The notes beneath the pieces were generated by a model. That model saw only the letters and a program-made list of their open reading frames with translations, had not been told where the DNA came from and ran no database searches. This document shows positions 8,279-16,891 of a stretch of 64,000 nucleotides of DNA, piece by piece. Source of the DNA: Stenotrophomonas maltophilia (GTDB taxonomy: Bacteria > Pseudomonadota > Gammaproteobacteria > Xanthomonadales > Xanthomonadaceae); assembly GCF_004920835.1 (NCBI RefSeq), contig NZ_QFHO01000008.1:95802-159801 (forward strand), written 5' to 3'. How positions within the stretch are numbered: the stretch's first letter is position 1; the number at the start of each line of letters is the position of its first letter. A program made the position numbers and the translations under genes.

Positions 8279-8553
8279 GTGAATCTCCTGATCATGCGTA
8301 GTTCAAGACGGAGTTACTTCCCTGGACGCCCACTCAGGCGCAGCCCTGCAACACGCTATCGGCCGAGTTGGGGCTAACTTTACAGTCCGCAATGTGTCGG
8401 CATGCACATTCTTGAAGAATGGTTGTGGATCGAGCAATCAACCGTTCTCTTGTCGCTTTCGGCCAGTATTATCAGACATGGGCGTGGATGTGCGGCGACC
8501 TGGCCGAGGCCCGCAACATCGCCTGAGCGCTTTCGATCACGGAGGACCGAACG

Positions 8554-9987
8554 ATGAACCCGTACTTTCTTGACGACACTCTTCCTACACCCACACCTCG
8601 AGTTCTACTGGGGCATCTGGCGTCAATGGAGACCATCGGCCGCCGTCAGCTCAGATTGTCCTTTGACGCGATCCCATACAGATGGGCACTTCACTCCTGG
8701 CGGCAGTACGGGGACGTTGAGCCTGAACCTGAGTACGTATCGCGGTTCTTTGAGGAGGTTCCGCTGTTTCACCTCGATGTCATTGTGCGCGGTTTCAATG
8801 AACGCGAACTCGTTGAGGTTGTAACCGACCTCGCGCCGCCCGACAGGCGTGCGGAGGGCACCATAGTGGGGCGGTGGATAGGCCTCATGTTCCGTCCCAC
8901 ACCCGCTGGCGACGCGATCAGCTATTCCAGCATTACTGACGCCGGAACCACGGGGTTCTTGGGGCTTGCCCACCTCCCCGAACCACCTCTGATTGAGCAC
9001 CTCAACAGGTTGAGGCCTGAAGTCACCCATGTGAATGCCGATCACTGGGCTCTCCGCGCTGTGCTTGACAGCATTCCGCGCCCCCACGCGATGGCCGTAC
9101 TGGACGTGGGTCAAGCTTCTTCCAACGTGATGCTCGGTGAAACCGGGCGGCCTCTTCTCTACTTTGATGTTGGCCGGGCCATCGGGGCGAACGCGTGGAC
9201 CACCCCCGCTGCGCTCAAGTTCTGCACCTGCCCAAACAACAAATCACCGGCGCCCGTTCTCATTTCGCATTGGCACGCGGATCACTACACCGCCACGTCA
9301 TTGGACCCGGACCTGTTGAAGTGCACCTGGATTGTCCCCCACACCGTCAATCCTGCTCACATGGCGTTCCAGAACGGAATTCTAGTTGCCGGCTCCCAGG
9401 TGCTCCAGTTGCCCCCGGTCTTTGCCGATCTTAAGTTCGGCACGTCTGGGAGCTATACCCTTACGCAGTGCACCGGAACCGGGAACAATCTCAACAATCG
9501 CGGCAATGCCCTGATGGTGGATTGGAGGGGTTTAAACTGGTTGCTTCCCGGCGACGCCAGCTACAAGTACATCAGCTTGGTTAAGGATCGAGAATTCACC
9601 GCCGTGGTTGCTACTCATCATGGTGGCTTCTTTGCAGGCAATACCGTGCCCACAAGGGCACCGGGCTATGCCCGACTGGTGTATTCGTTCGGACACAACA
9701 ACGTCTTTGGCACGGCGATGCACCCGCTCCCCGCCTCGGTTGCCAAGCATATGACGCAATGGAACCACGGTAACTGGATCCCAGCACTTCCGCCCGGTCT
9801 GGTGTCGCCCGGCGTCGCTGGAGACGTTCGCGCCACAGCGGTGCACGGCGTCATGCTTTTCCCAGGTATTGCGCCGCCGACGCATTCTGGCGCGGTGGCG
9901 ATCGGGTGGCAGGGGCCACCGGCCCTTGCAGGGTTAGCGGCACCATGCCCGACCTGCGGGAAGTCGTTCAATATTCAGCAGACCTGA
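8554..9987 (+). CDS. metallo-beta-lactamase-fold hydrolase (ComEC/Rec2-like core) with C-terminal zinc-ribbon tail
   Basis: 477 residues; GGAGGA precedes the ATG by 7 bases. Residues 1-180 are an uncharacterised domain. From about 185 the ComEC-like MBL core starts with MAVLDVGQASSNVML and YFDVGRA, then the metal site SHWHADH (239-245), LLPGDAS (about 331) and THHGG (354-358). The last residues contain CPTCG, half of a possible zinc knuckle. The family hydrolyses phosphodiester or similar bonds; ComEC-like members act on nucleic acid. No membrane segments are seen, so unlike ComEC it should be soluble. The gene is divergent from the STAND NTPase with a 275-base shared promoter region, suggesting one two-component module. 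Confidence 0.75.
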   Translation: MNPYFLDDTLPTPTPRVLLGHLASMETIGRRQLRLSFDAIPYRWALHSWRQYGDVEPEPEYVSRFFEEVPLFHLDVIVRGFNERELVEVVTDLAPPDRRAEGTIVGRWIGLMFRPTPAGDAISYSSITDAGTTGFLGLAHLPEPPLIEHLNRLRPEVTHVNADHWALRAVLDSIPRPHAMAVLDVGQASSNVMLGETGRPLLYFDVGRAIGANAWTTPAALKFCTCPNNKSPAPVLISHWHADHYTATSLDPDLLKCTWIVPHTVNPAHMAFQNGILVAGSQVLQLPPVFADLKFGTSGSYTLTQCTGTGNNLNNRGNALMVDWRGLNWLLPGDASYKYISLVKDREFTAVVATHHGGFFAGNTVPTRAPGYARLVYSFGHNNVFGTAMHPLPASVAKHMTQWNHGNWIPALPPGLVSPGVAGDVRATAVHGVMLFPGIAPPTHSGAVAIGWQGPPALAGLAAPCPTCGKSFNIQQT

Positions 9988-10150
9988 GGGGCGCGACCGT
10001 TGTGCGTGTAAGCACCTTTTCGTCCAATGGTCATGCTTTAAGGCGCGCTGCGGATTCAATGGCGGTCGTCTTGCGATCGACCCTATCGGACCCCCGTCCA
10101 TGCCTTGTGCGGCGCGGTGTCGGCTCCATTCGGGTTTCCGATTTTGCTTA

Positions 10151-11327
10151 GAGGTGCTCTGAGCAGTTGACCCGGAGAGCTGTTTCTACGAGCCGCGACG
10201 GCGGGCAACGTCACCGAGGAGGTATTTTTTATCTGAGAGGTGGCTTTGGACGTGCCTTTTCGGCACCTCCGGACGGATTTACCCTTGGGCGGGCATCAAT
10301 TCCCTGCGGGCCATCCACAGATTGGACAGGGCAAACAGGGTCAGCACCTGAGCGGTGTTCTTCGCCAAGCCGCGATAGCGGACCTTGGTGTACCCGAACT
10401 GGCGCTTGATGAGTCTGAAGGGGTGCTCACCTTCGCGCGCAGGCTGGCCTTCCAGGTTTCCCACCGCTCCTGGTAACGCCGCTCCCTTGCGTTCCTAATC
10501 GCCTTCACCTTGCCGCGCTTCTGTGCAATCAGGAAGGCGGCTTTGCAGTTCTTCAGCTCTGCTCGGGAGTCCGCACCGGTGTATCCGCTGTCGCCAAGGA
10601 TGCACGTCTCCTTGCCGTGCAGAAGCGCATGTGTGACCGTTACGTCGCTGACGTTGGCCGCCGTGCATCTGAGTGGTGAACCAGTCCGGAGAACTCATCG
10701 ACCCCGATATGCGCCTTCATGCCGAAATACCACTGGTTGCCTTTACGGGTCTGGTGCGTTTCCGGATCGCGCGCCTTGTCTGCGTTCCTGGTTGAACTTG
10801 GCGCATGAATGATGGTGGCGATCCACGATCGTTCCCGCACGCAGCGCTGCAGATGGGCGTTCACGGCGTTAAGCATTTCTGCCGCAAGTCCGTGTGCCTC
10901 AAGCAGTTTGCGGAAGTTGAGGATCGTGGTCTCATCAGGAATGCGCGCCAAGCCGCCAATGCCGGCGAAACGACGCATCACCGCCGTGTCATACAGCGCT
11001 TCCTCCATGGACGGATCGCTGAGTGCGTACCACTGCTGTAGAAAATGCACACGCAGCATTGTCGACAATGGTTACGGCTGGCTTCCGCGACTGCCCATCT
11101 GCGGGTAGTGCGGCTCAATCAGTGCCAGCAGGCGCTTCCACGGCACGACCTGGTCCATCTCGGCAAGGAACCGCTCACGCCGGGTCTGCTTGCGCTGCCC
11201 CGGGCCGTCCGCATCACCAAATGTCAGCTGCATGGTCGACCACCACTGTACATTTCATGGTCGACTAGCGTGCCGGCCAGCTGCCGGCACTACCATGCAA
11301 CTTCCCTCATATTTGTTCAGAGCATCC
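10151..11327 (-). mobile_element. IS5-family insertion sequence, decayed copy B
   Basis: Same element type and orientation as copy A. The right inverted repeat TGTTCAGAGCATCC (11314-11327) is intact; the left end (GAGGTGCTCTGAGCA, 10151-10165) carries substitutions. The flanking bases are TTA on both sides (10148-10150 and 11328-11330), so this copy has its own target duplication. The transposase is broken by several indels. A SMAG-like palindrome (11269-11294) lies between transposase start and right end, in the position of the related sequence in copy A. Confidence 0.85.
10279..11233 (-). pseudogene. IS5-family transposase remnant
   Basis: Reading leftward from the ATG at 11233, the protein starts with RKQTRRERFLAEMDQVVPW and follows copy A closely, but the frame changes near 11070, again around 10840 (where the GMSLGAGTIVD region is damaged), around 10670 and near 10470. 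The C-terminal piece [18 protein letters not shown] ends at 10279. No uninterrupted product is possible. Many silent and missense differences from copy A show the two copies have been separate for some time. Confidence 0.9.
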
Positions 11328-11375
11328 TTAACTACCATTTTGGCCGATGGATATGGGGAGCGGTAGGGAGCAGGT

Positions 11376-11696
11376 TCACGGCCACTGGCCGCGTGAGGAT
11401 ATGAATAGATGCATTGTGTAGCGCGACTGCATCGCTTCGTCGGGAAGCTCAATCTTCTCCTGATAGCAAATTGAGCGGGCATATGCGATCTGCGCCTTAG
11501 TAGGCCTTTTGATGTCCCAGTCGAGCATCTCGGGTACCAATCTGGAGAACTCGGCAGCTAGGCGCTTGGACAGCAAACCGGCATCCGCGCCCTCTTGGAT
11601 CTTTGCAATCTGGCGCCGCAGATCTTGTTCCGACTCTTGGCTCAGGGAAAGCTCCAAGGTGAACTCGGACTCAGCATCCACTAAAAAGAAGCTCAT
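11376..11696 (-). CDS. small hypothetical protein with PT-Q-x-A-type C-terminal module
   Basis: A 106-residue acidic protein. The N-terminal half is helical and rich in charged residues (LSLSQESEQDLRRQIAKIQE). The C-terminal half (RPTKAQIAYARSICYQEKIE followed by LPDEAM) matches a short helical module, seen at the ends of some topoisomerases and phage proteins, of the type PTxxQxxxAxxI. It starts at 11696 and is divergent from an XRE regulator across 114 bases containing the AGTACT motifs. Decayed IS copy B ends 49 bases beyond its stop. Function unknown. Confidence 0.5.
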   Translation of the reverse strand: MSFFLVDAESEFTLELSLSQESEQDLRRQIAKIQEGADAGLLSKRLAAEFSRLVPEMLDWDIKRPTKAQIAYARSICYQEKIELPDEAMQSRYTMHLFISSRGQWP

Positions 11697-11763
11697 AGTC
11701 TTCCCTCGCCCAAGTTACGAAGAATGCACTGGCCTCTAGGAGGCCCAGGTCATCAAGATGCTA

Positions 11764-11819
11764 CCGTAAGTACTGTAGACCAAAAGTACTACGGAATTAA
11801 AGCTTAGGGGGTGAGTACT
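11764..11819. promoter_or_regulatory. candidate operator: three AGTACT sites in the divergent gap
   Basis: AGTACT is present at 11769-11774, 11785-11790 and 11814-11819. The first two form an imperfect inverted repeat, CCGTAAGTACT and AGTACTACGG, and the third overlaps the start of the XRE gene. This is the expected arrangement for autorepression by the adjacent regulator. The motif was found by eye, with no binding data. Confidence 0.5.
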
Positions 11820-12035
11820 CCCAAGCACCAGCTAGCCCTTGGCGCCGCCGTGAAGGCGAGACGAACGGCACTGGGATTTTCCCAGGAGGACTTCGCAGAC
11901 AAACTGGGCATGCACCGGACGCAGCTTGGTCACATTGAGCAAGGAAAGAAGGACTGCCGGTTATCCACCGTGATCAGACTCGCAGATGCGCTCGGTCTAT
12001 CAGCGTCGAGCCTGCTTCGAGGGGCGGATCTTTAG
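11811..12035 (+). CDS. XRE-family transcriptional regulator
   Basis: A 74-residue protein that is almost entirely a Cro/C1-type helix-turn-helix: LGAAVKARRTALGFSQEDFA is helices 1-2 and LGMHRTQLGHIEQGKKD is the recognition turn and helix, followed by LSTVIRLADALGLSASSLL. The proposed start is GTG at 11811. The AGGGGG directly before it is too close for a normal ribosome site, so translation may be leaderless or start elsewhere. It probably represses its own promoter and that of the divergent 106-residue gene through the AGTACT sites. Small regulators of this form control phage, R-M and defence genes, but no methylase is nearby. Confidence 0.85.
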   Translation: MSTPKHQLALGAAVKARRTALGFSQEDFADKLGMHRTQLGHIEQGKKDCRLSTVIRLADALGLSASSLLRGADL

Positions 12036-12319
12036 CGACTGGCAGTTCTTAGGTTGCGCGGCGCCCACTTTGGGCCTGGCTAGGCTCAGACTGTGACGCT
12101 GACAACGGCAATGTGGCCCAAAGCCCGTGTCCTCGACCTTGCGCAAAATGCGGCTGGGACGGGGGATACGGAGCTCGTCCGCGAATGATTTATCCACGGC
12201 GCGGCCTCAACTGCTCAAGCCACGCTCGGTCGATTGTTGGTATGCAGGTTGTCCCTCATCAGGACCTCCTGAGGCTTCGTTCAGCAGGCGCGGGAGGCAA
12301 GGCATGAACATGGCGGAAC

Positions 12320-12694
12320 TCATCTGGCGTGTAGATGCTCTCCATGCGATCTGAGGTGCAGCTTGGCGACGCTGGGCGGATGCCACTTCCCCTTTGCCAC
12401 GCGCTTTTGCACGAAGACACGATAGGCCTCGGGGGTGGGAGGAGACTTCCGCTTGTGTCTGCGTTGGTTACATGACCAGCACGCGGCAGCGATGTTGCCG
12501 GCCACGTCCCTACCGCCATCTTGCTGAGCCAACAGATGCTCGGCTGTGCAGCGGAGCGGAGTGGCGGTTCTGGCGCTGAGGCCGAACGGCTTTAATTCGT
12601 CGGGTGAAGTGTTCCACATCGGCAGGCTGCAATAGCAGCAGCGGCCCTTCTGAGCGTGGAAAGCGTCGGTTCTCAAGCGTTGGAGTTTGGGCAT
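12320..12694 (-). CDS. HNH endonuclease
   Basis: A 124-residue nuclease. The HNH fold can be traced: a zinc pair CCYC (residues about 19-22), AEHLLAQQDGGRDVAGNI (His of the catalytic beta-hairpin, then Asn) and AACWSCNQRRHKR (second CxxC plus the final histidine). Proteins this small are the nuclease core alone, with a basic C-terminal tail probably contacting DNA. It stands alone: 284 bases separate it from the XRE gene and 240 from the broken gene to its right, and neither gap shows anything convincing. It could be a phage-type nuclease or a remnant of a larger system. Confidence 0.85.
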   Translation of the reverse strand: MPKLQRLRTDAFHAQKGRCCYCSLPMWNTSPDELKPFGLSARTATPLRCTAEHLLAQQDGGRDVAGNIAAACWSCNQRRHKRKSPPTPEAYRVFVQKRVAKGKWHPPSVAKLHLRSHGEHLHAR

Positions 12695-12934
12695 GCTTAG
12701 ATCTCAAAAGACAGGAAAAACTATCCCGTCGTCGCGTGTGCGATCGGATCGGGAACCTGTTGCCTTGAGCTAAGCAGGCAATGCGCCGGCGGGAATCCCC
12801 GCGCGGCAAGCGAGTTATCGCGCGCCAGGGTGTTGGCTGTCAAGATGGCGCCATGACTATCCTTGACCAAAACATCGATCTGTTCGATACCTCGGTAAAC
12901 ATACATCCGGCCCGGGCCAGCGGGGAGGTGGCCG

Positions 12935-13654
12935 ATGCCTGAGGGCGGCGCAGCACATGACGAGTTGTCGGTTTGGATGGAGGAGCCGCGCGTGCAGCGG
13001 GCACTGGAGTGGGCCGACCACGTGCGGCGTTGGAACGAGGAGAAACTCTACGGGCTGGTTCTGCATGGGCCGGAGCCAGACCACATGGCGGTCGTAGCTT
13101 TCGCGGTGGTTCACGAACACCAATCGTCAGTTATGCTCCTCGTCAAGCACGGGCTGTTGGGCTCTGCCACAGCGCTGATGCGCCCATCTTTTGAAGCGTT
13201 TGTGCGCGGGCTGTGGCTGCAATGGCCGATGATCAGGAGTTGGCGCGGTTTCAGAAGGGCCATGACACTGCAGCCCCAGAGAAGATGATCCGCAGGGTGG
13301 TCCAGCGTTCCGGTGAAAAGCGCTACGCGGATTTGTTGGATACCTGGGAGCAGTCGCAGAAGACAATGCACGGCTACGTCCACCATGGCTACCAGTCCTT
13401 GATCCGTCGCTCCCGCGTAATCGAAACTTCTCCTGACGAGGTGGTGGATTTGTTGGGATTCAGCACGTCAATGGCTCTCCATTCTCGAAACCGTTGAACT
13501 GGCCGGAAAGCGGGTCCCAGAGGAAGAGGTGGCTGCCCGACATCAGTGGGTTGCAGAGAAGCAACTGGAGATCGTCGCTATGCTGCGATCGATGGGGCTG
13601 GTTCAGGCGTTGGGCGAAGCGGTGCCCGCTCCTCCGACCACACTAGCCAATTGA
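12935..13654 (+). pseudogene. frameshifted DUF6988-like gene
   Basis: Three consecutive pieces in different frames read as one protein. Piece 1 (12935 to about 13215) ends in GSATALMRPSFEAFVRGLWL; piece 2 (about 13215 to 13475) begins ADDQELARFQKGHD and includes KTMHGYVHHGYQSLIRR; piece 3 (about 13475-13654) has ILETVELAGKR and a normal stop. This order of motifs (conserved FEA-VRGLWL, then a Y-HHG helix) is that of the DUF6988/DUF5677-like helical family of unknown function. At least two indels have inactivated it, unless sequencing errors are involved. Confidence 0.65.
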
Positions 13655-13823
13655 GACTTGCCAATCGAGCAGGGGTATTCCCGTGGTTGCCCGCAAATGG
13701 GCACTAGACGGGTAGAGAATTAGGGCTTTCTACGGGCAGGGTCCATGTCGTCCCGTGGCGGGAAATGGAGGGCTGGCTGCGCGGGAGTCCCTTAGCTTGC
13801 CAGCCAAGCTATGCCCGCTTAGG

Positions 13824-13840
13824 ATCTAGTTGTACTAGAT
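13824..13840. promoter_or_regulatory. perfect 7-bp inverted repeat, operator-like
   Basis: ATCTAGT-TGT-ACTAGAT lies in the 296-base gene-free stretch 13655-13950, about 110 bases before the beta-flower gene. It is too short and AT-rich to be a terminator and has the symmetry of a repressor site. A second, GC-rich near-palindrome (GCCCCCT at 13884-13890 and AGGGGGC at 13900-13906, centred on GGTCGACC) follows. Nothing else is recognised in this gap. Confidence 0.35.
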
Positions 13841-13950
13841 TGAGAACCTTAGATGCGACGCTTTGTGGGTGAAGGCGTGGCCGGCCCCCTAGGTCGACCA
13901 GGGGGCATTTGCGGCAGAGTTGCCGTTCCTTATAGGAGCTCGGGGGAAAG

Positions 13951-14226
13951 ATGGATCTGTTTACAAAGAACGGCAAGCCTCTGCAGGTGAATGGGGAATT
14001 TGTTTACAGCCGCTCAGGCGCAGTTGTAGGTCGCATCAAAGGCGAGCGTGTTTTTGGCCCCGATGGAAAGTATGTGGGCTCTATTGTTAACGACCGCCTG
14101 ATATACCGATCTACTCAAAGCGCAGCAATTAGTTCGCCGTTTTCCCAGGCGCGCCGTGCTGGCACTGCTAGGGCGAACAGGGTGGGTTCGGCCGCTTGGG
14201 GCGATGAGCCGACCATTCCCGACTAA
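13951..14226 (+). CDS. 4-fold beta flower family protein
   Basis: A 91-residue protein preceded by GGGGGAAAG. It is built of short beta repeats of the type (D/G)G-x-x-V-G-x-I: FTKNGKPLQVNGEFVYSRSG, AVVGRIKGERVFGPDGKYVG and SIVNDRLIYRS. This is the pattern of the '4-fold beta flower' family, small proteins of unknown role found in many bacteria. The last 30 residues are low-complexity. It is transcribed toward the OLD nuclease gene but lies 355 bases away, so it is probably a separate unit. Confidence 0.55.
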   Translation: MDLFTKNGKPLQVNGEFVYSRSGAVVGRIKGERVFGPDGKYVGSIVNDRLIYRSTQSAAISSPFSQARRAGTARANRVGSAAWGDEPTIPD

Positions 14227-14581
14227 GGTTGCTTTCCATGCACTTGCCGTTCAACGGGAAGTTCTAGCGGACGACGCTCAGGAATGGGATGGGGTTTCAG
14301 AACGATGGGCGTGCGCTCTAGTTCCGATGCGGCAGCGATTAAGCGAGATTCGGGGGATCTATCGAGGGCGGATCGATGCCGCTTTGGGTCGGAAGCAGGC
14401 GTCTTCCCGGTCATCAATTTCTCGCGGGTTCCAGGTCCTCAGCCGAACAGAAATGTCGCTATCCATGATGGCCAACCAAATCATCTTCGCTGCTATTGGT
14501 GACATGAGGGCGTCTTCCCTGGCGCCTTAAGTATCTGCCTAATAGCGGCACATCGCTAACTTCCAGTCAAAAGGTGCCTCA
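14227..14581. other. 355-base stretch without a supported gene
   Basis: Open frames here (for example rightward to 14530) have no recognisable similarity, ribosome site or domain. The stretch should contain the promoter of the OLD-nuclease operon that starts at 14582; I see no convincing operator. Confidence 0.5.
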
Positions 14582-16891
14582 ATGCCAGACGCAGGTCCAG
14601 TCATTCCGGTCTCCGGAGGCATCACACTTCGATTTCTAGAGTTGTGCCAGTTCCGCCGCCTCGGCAAGGTTCAACTGGACGTCAACAAGAAGACCACTAT
14701 TCTGGTCGGAGCGAACAACAGCGGGAAGACCTCGGTACTCACCGCTCTCCGTCACTTCCTCGCAGAAAGTTCGTCCTTTGGCTCTTTTGACATCAGCCTC
14801 TCGCAATGGCCAACACTGCGAGCTCTTGGAAAAGTATGGGAAGCCCTACCGGAAGACCCCTTAACCGTGCCAGGTGACGAGGAGCAGTGGAAGCAGCAGC
14901 TTCAAGCTCTTCTCTCGACCATGCCAACGCTGGACCTTTGGTTCGATGCCGAGGCGGGCATGTACCACTACGTCGCACCGTTCCTTTCCAAGTTCAGCTG
15001 GAAGGGTGGTGCAGTGGGTATCCGCCTTCGCTTGGAACCAGCGTCAACCGTTGAAGAGCTAAAGCAACTTGCCTGGATATACCGCACGGCGCGCGGGCCC
15101 GTGAAGGAAATGGGTGCTGACTCGTTGGCTTGGCCCATAGACCTTTTGGACTTTTGGCTCCGTGAACCTTCGAAACTCGGCCAGGTTCGTGCATATAAAC
15201 TCGATGCAGAGAACAACCCAATAACCGGCTTCAAGACCTACGCCAGCCAGGCGCTTGCTGAAAATGCCAGCCGCATTGATCGGAAGCATCTGTCCAAGGT
15301 CATCCGAGTCGACTTTGTTGCCGCTCAGCGTGGGCTGGGCAGTGAAGAGGCTGAGTCGCGGTCGGCATCCGGGCCGCATCGAGTTGGCATGTTCTCCAAC
15401 CAACTCCTCAAGTTTGCCCGTCAGCACTTGAACGTCGCCAGTACAGGGCATGGTCACCGCGCGGACCTCGTCAAAGCGGTGGCAGAGGCGCAAAGAGACC
15501 TTGACAAGAAGATTCACGAGGCCATTGCCGATTCGGTTGAGGAGGTGAAGCAGCTCGGCTATCCGGGTCTGCATGATCCCCAGGAAATTCGTTTTCGCAC
15601 GCGCATCCAGACGGCTGACCTGCTAGACCATGGAACTGCGGTGCAGTACAGCATGCAGAAGGAGTCGCTTGAAGAACTCCTTCCTGAACACTCCATCGGA
15701 CTCGGCTACCAGAACCTCCAGTCCCTCAGTTATCAGTTGGTGTCATTCAAAGCTGCTAGGCTAAAGCCCGACAAAGGATCTCCTGCGCCCGTTCACCTTG
15801 TGATGATTGAAGAGCCTGAGGCGCACCTTCATGTCCAAGTGCAGCGTATCTTTCCCGACAAGGCACACAAGCTCATAAGCCCGACGGGAGCAGACGCCTC
15901 AGCGCTCAAGAGCCAGTTGCTGATCAGCACCCACTCGAGCCATCTCGCGCACGCTGAGGACTTTGACCGCCTCCGGTATGTACGCCGCGTTGCAAAGAGC
16001 GCGGCAAGCCCAATGCCAACCACTGAAGTAGTCAATCTCGGGCAGGTCTTTGGTGATGACAAGAAGACACGTCAGTTCGCAGAGCGATACTTCCGTGTCC
16101 AACACACCGACCTGCTATTCGCCAATGCGGCCATCTTCGTGGAAGGCGTTGCTGAGCGCATGCTCATCCCTCTTTTCATGGAGCGAGATTTCAAGGAGCT
16201 GAACAGTCGATATGTGTCCTTCCTTGATATCGGAGGGAGTCATGCCCACCGACTCAAGCCACTCGTCGAGAAGCTGCGGATCCCTACTGTCATCATCACC
16301 GACGTCGACCCTTGCGAGGAACAGGACGGCAAACCCAAGAAGAACGGCGAGCCAACCAAGAGGCTGGTCGCGGTCGCAAACACCGGTCAAGCTGGTCTCC
16401 ATTGCGGCAATCCGACGCTCCGTGGGTGGCACCCAAGGCTTCAGATGCTCGATGATTTGAAGAATCCGACCGACGCTCAGTTGGTATGGGGTGAGGCCGC
16501 AGCGGGCCTCGTGCGATTCGCTTGGCAGCTGCCAGTTGCTGAAGCTAACGGCAGCTGGCCCAGCTCCTTTGAAGATTCCCTCGTTCTTACAAACATGCCT
16601 TGGTTCAAGGCGCTCATGGGAGGCAAAGCCGATGATGATGGCGTTGAGATTGAGCCACCGACTGGCGCGCTTGGATCTGTGGCAAGAGCCGCGGCCGAAG
16701 CTGGAAGCGTTGCAGAGATGGTCAAGGCACTCCATACGGTAATGCATGGCTCGCTACGAAAGGGCGAGTTTGCTGCAAGCATCTTCGAGCAGCTTTCTTC
16801 TGATGAACCAGTTGTCTGCCCGAAGTACATCGCCGATGCCCTGGCTTGGTTACAGGCGCAGCTTGAGCCCAGCAAGGAACCGATGACATGA
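14582..16891 (+). CDS. OLD-family ATP-dependent endonuclease (GajA-like, Gabija-type)
   Basis: 769 residues with an ABC-type ATPase followed by a Toprim nuclease, the class-2 OLD architecture. Walker A is GANNSGKT (43-50), Walker B with the catalytic glutamate is LVMIEEPEAHLH (about 405-416), and LISTHSSHLAHA gives the switch histidine. The Toprim domain has IFVEGVAERMLIPLF (about 516-530, the EGxxE motif), a DIGGSHAH turn and VIITDVDP (about 571-578, the DxD). In Gabija this protein senses depleted nucleotides and nicks DNA, in complex with a UvrD-like helicase. It is longer than the canonical ~580-residue GajA, so it may belong to a related subtype. It overlaps the helicase gene by ATGA. 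Confidence 0.83.
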   Translation: MPDAGPVIPVSGGITLRFLELCQFRRLGKVQLDVNKKTTILVGANNSGKTSVLTALRHFLAESSSFGSFDISLSQWPTLRALGKVWEALPEDPLTVPGDEEQWKQQLQALLSTMPTLDLWFDAEAGMYHYVAPFLSKFSWKGGAVGIRLRLEPASTVEELKQLAWIYRTARGPVKEMGADSLAWPIDLLDFWLREPSKLGQVRAYKLDAENNPITGFKTYASQALAENASRIDRKHLSKVIRVDFVAAQRGLGSEEAESRSASGPHRVGMFSNQLLKFARQHLNVASTGHGHRADLVKAVAEAQRDLDKKIHEAIADSVEEVKQLGYPGLHDPQEIRFRTRIQTADLLDHGTAVQYSMQKESLEELLPEHSIGLGYQNLQSLSYQLVSFKAARLKPDKGSPAPVHLVMIEEPEAHLHVQVQRIFPDKAHKLISPTGADASALKSQLLISTHSSHLAHAEDFDRLRYVRRVAKSAASPMPTTEVVNLGQVFGDDKKTRQFAERYFRVQHTDLLFANAAIFVEGVAERMLIPLFMERDFKELNSRYVSFLDIGGSHAHRLKPLVEKLRIPTVIITDVDPCEEQDGKPKKNGEPTKRLVAVANTGQAGLHCGNPTLRGWHPRLQMLDDLKNPTDAQLVWGEAAAGLVRFAWQLPVAEANGSWPSSFEDSLVLTNMPWFKALMGGKADDDGVEIEPPTGALGSVARAAAEAGSVAEMVKALHTVMHGSLRKGEFAASIFEQLSSDEPVVCPKYIADALAWLQAQLEPSKEPMT

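Noticed and set aside
5541..11327. Composite transposon made of two IS copies
   Set aside because: Each copy has its own 3-base target duplication and copy B is decayed, so independent insertions explain the layout better.
11811..12694. Restriction-modification system (controller protein plus HNH nuclease)
   Set aside because: No methyltransferase gene is present, and the HNH gene is on the opposite strand 284 bases away.
14156..14530. 124-codon open frame overlapping the end of the beta-flower gene
   Set aside because: No ribosome site, no domain and atypical residue use; treated as noncoding.
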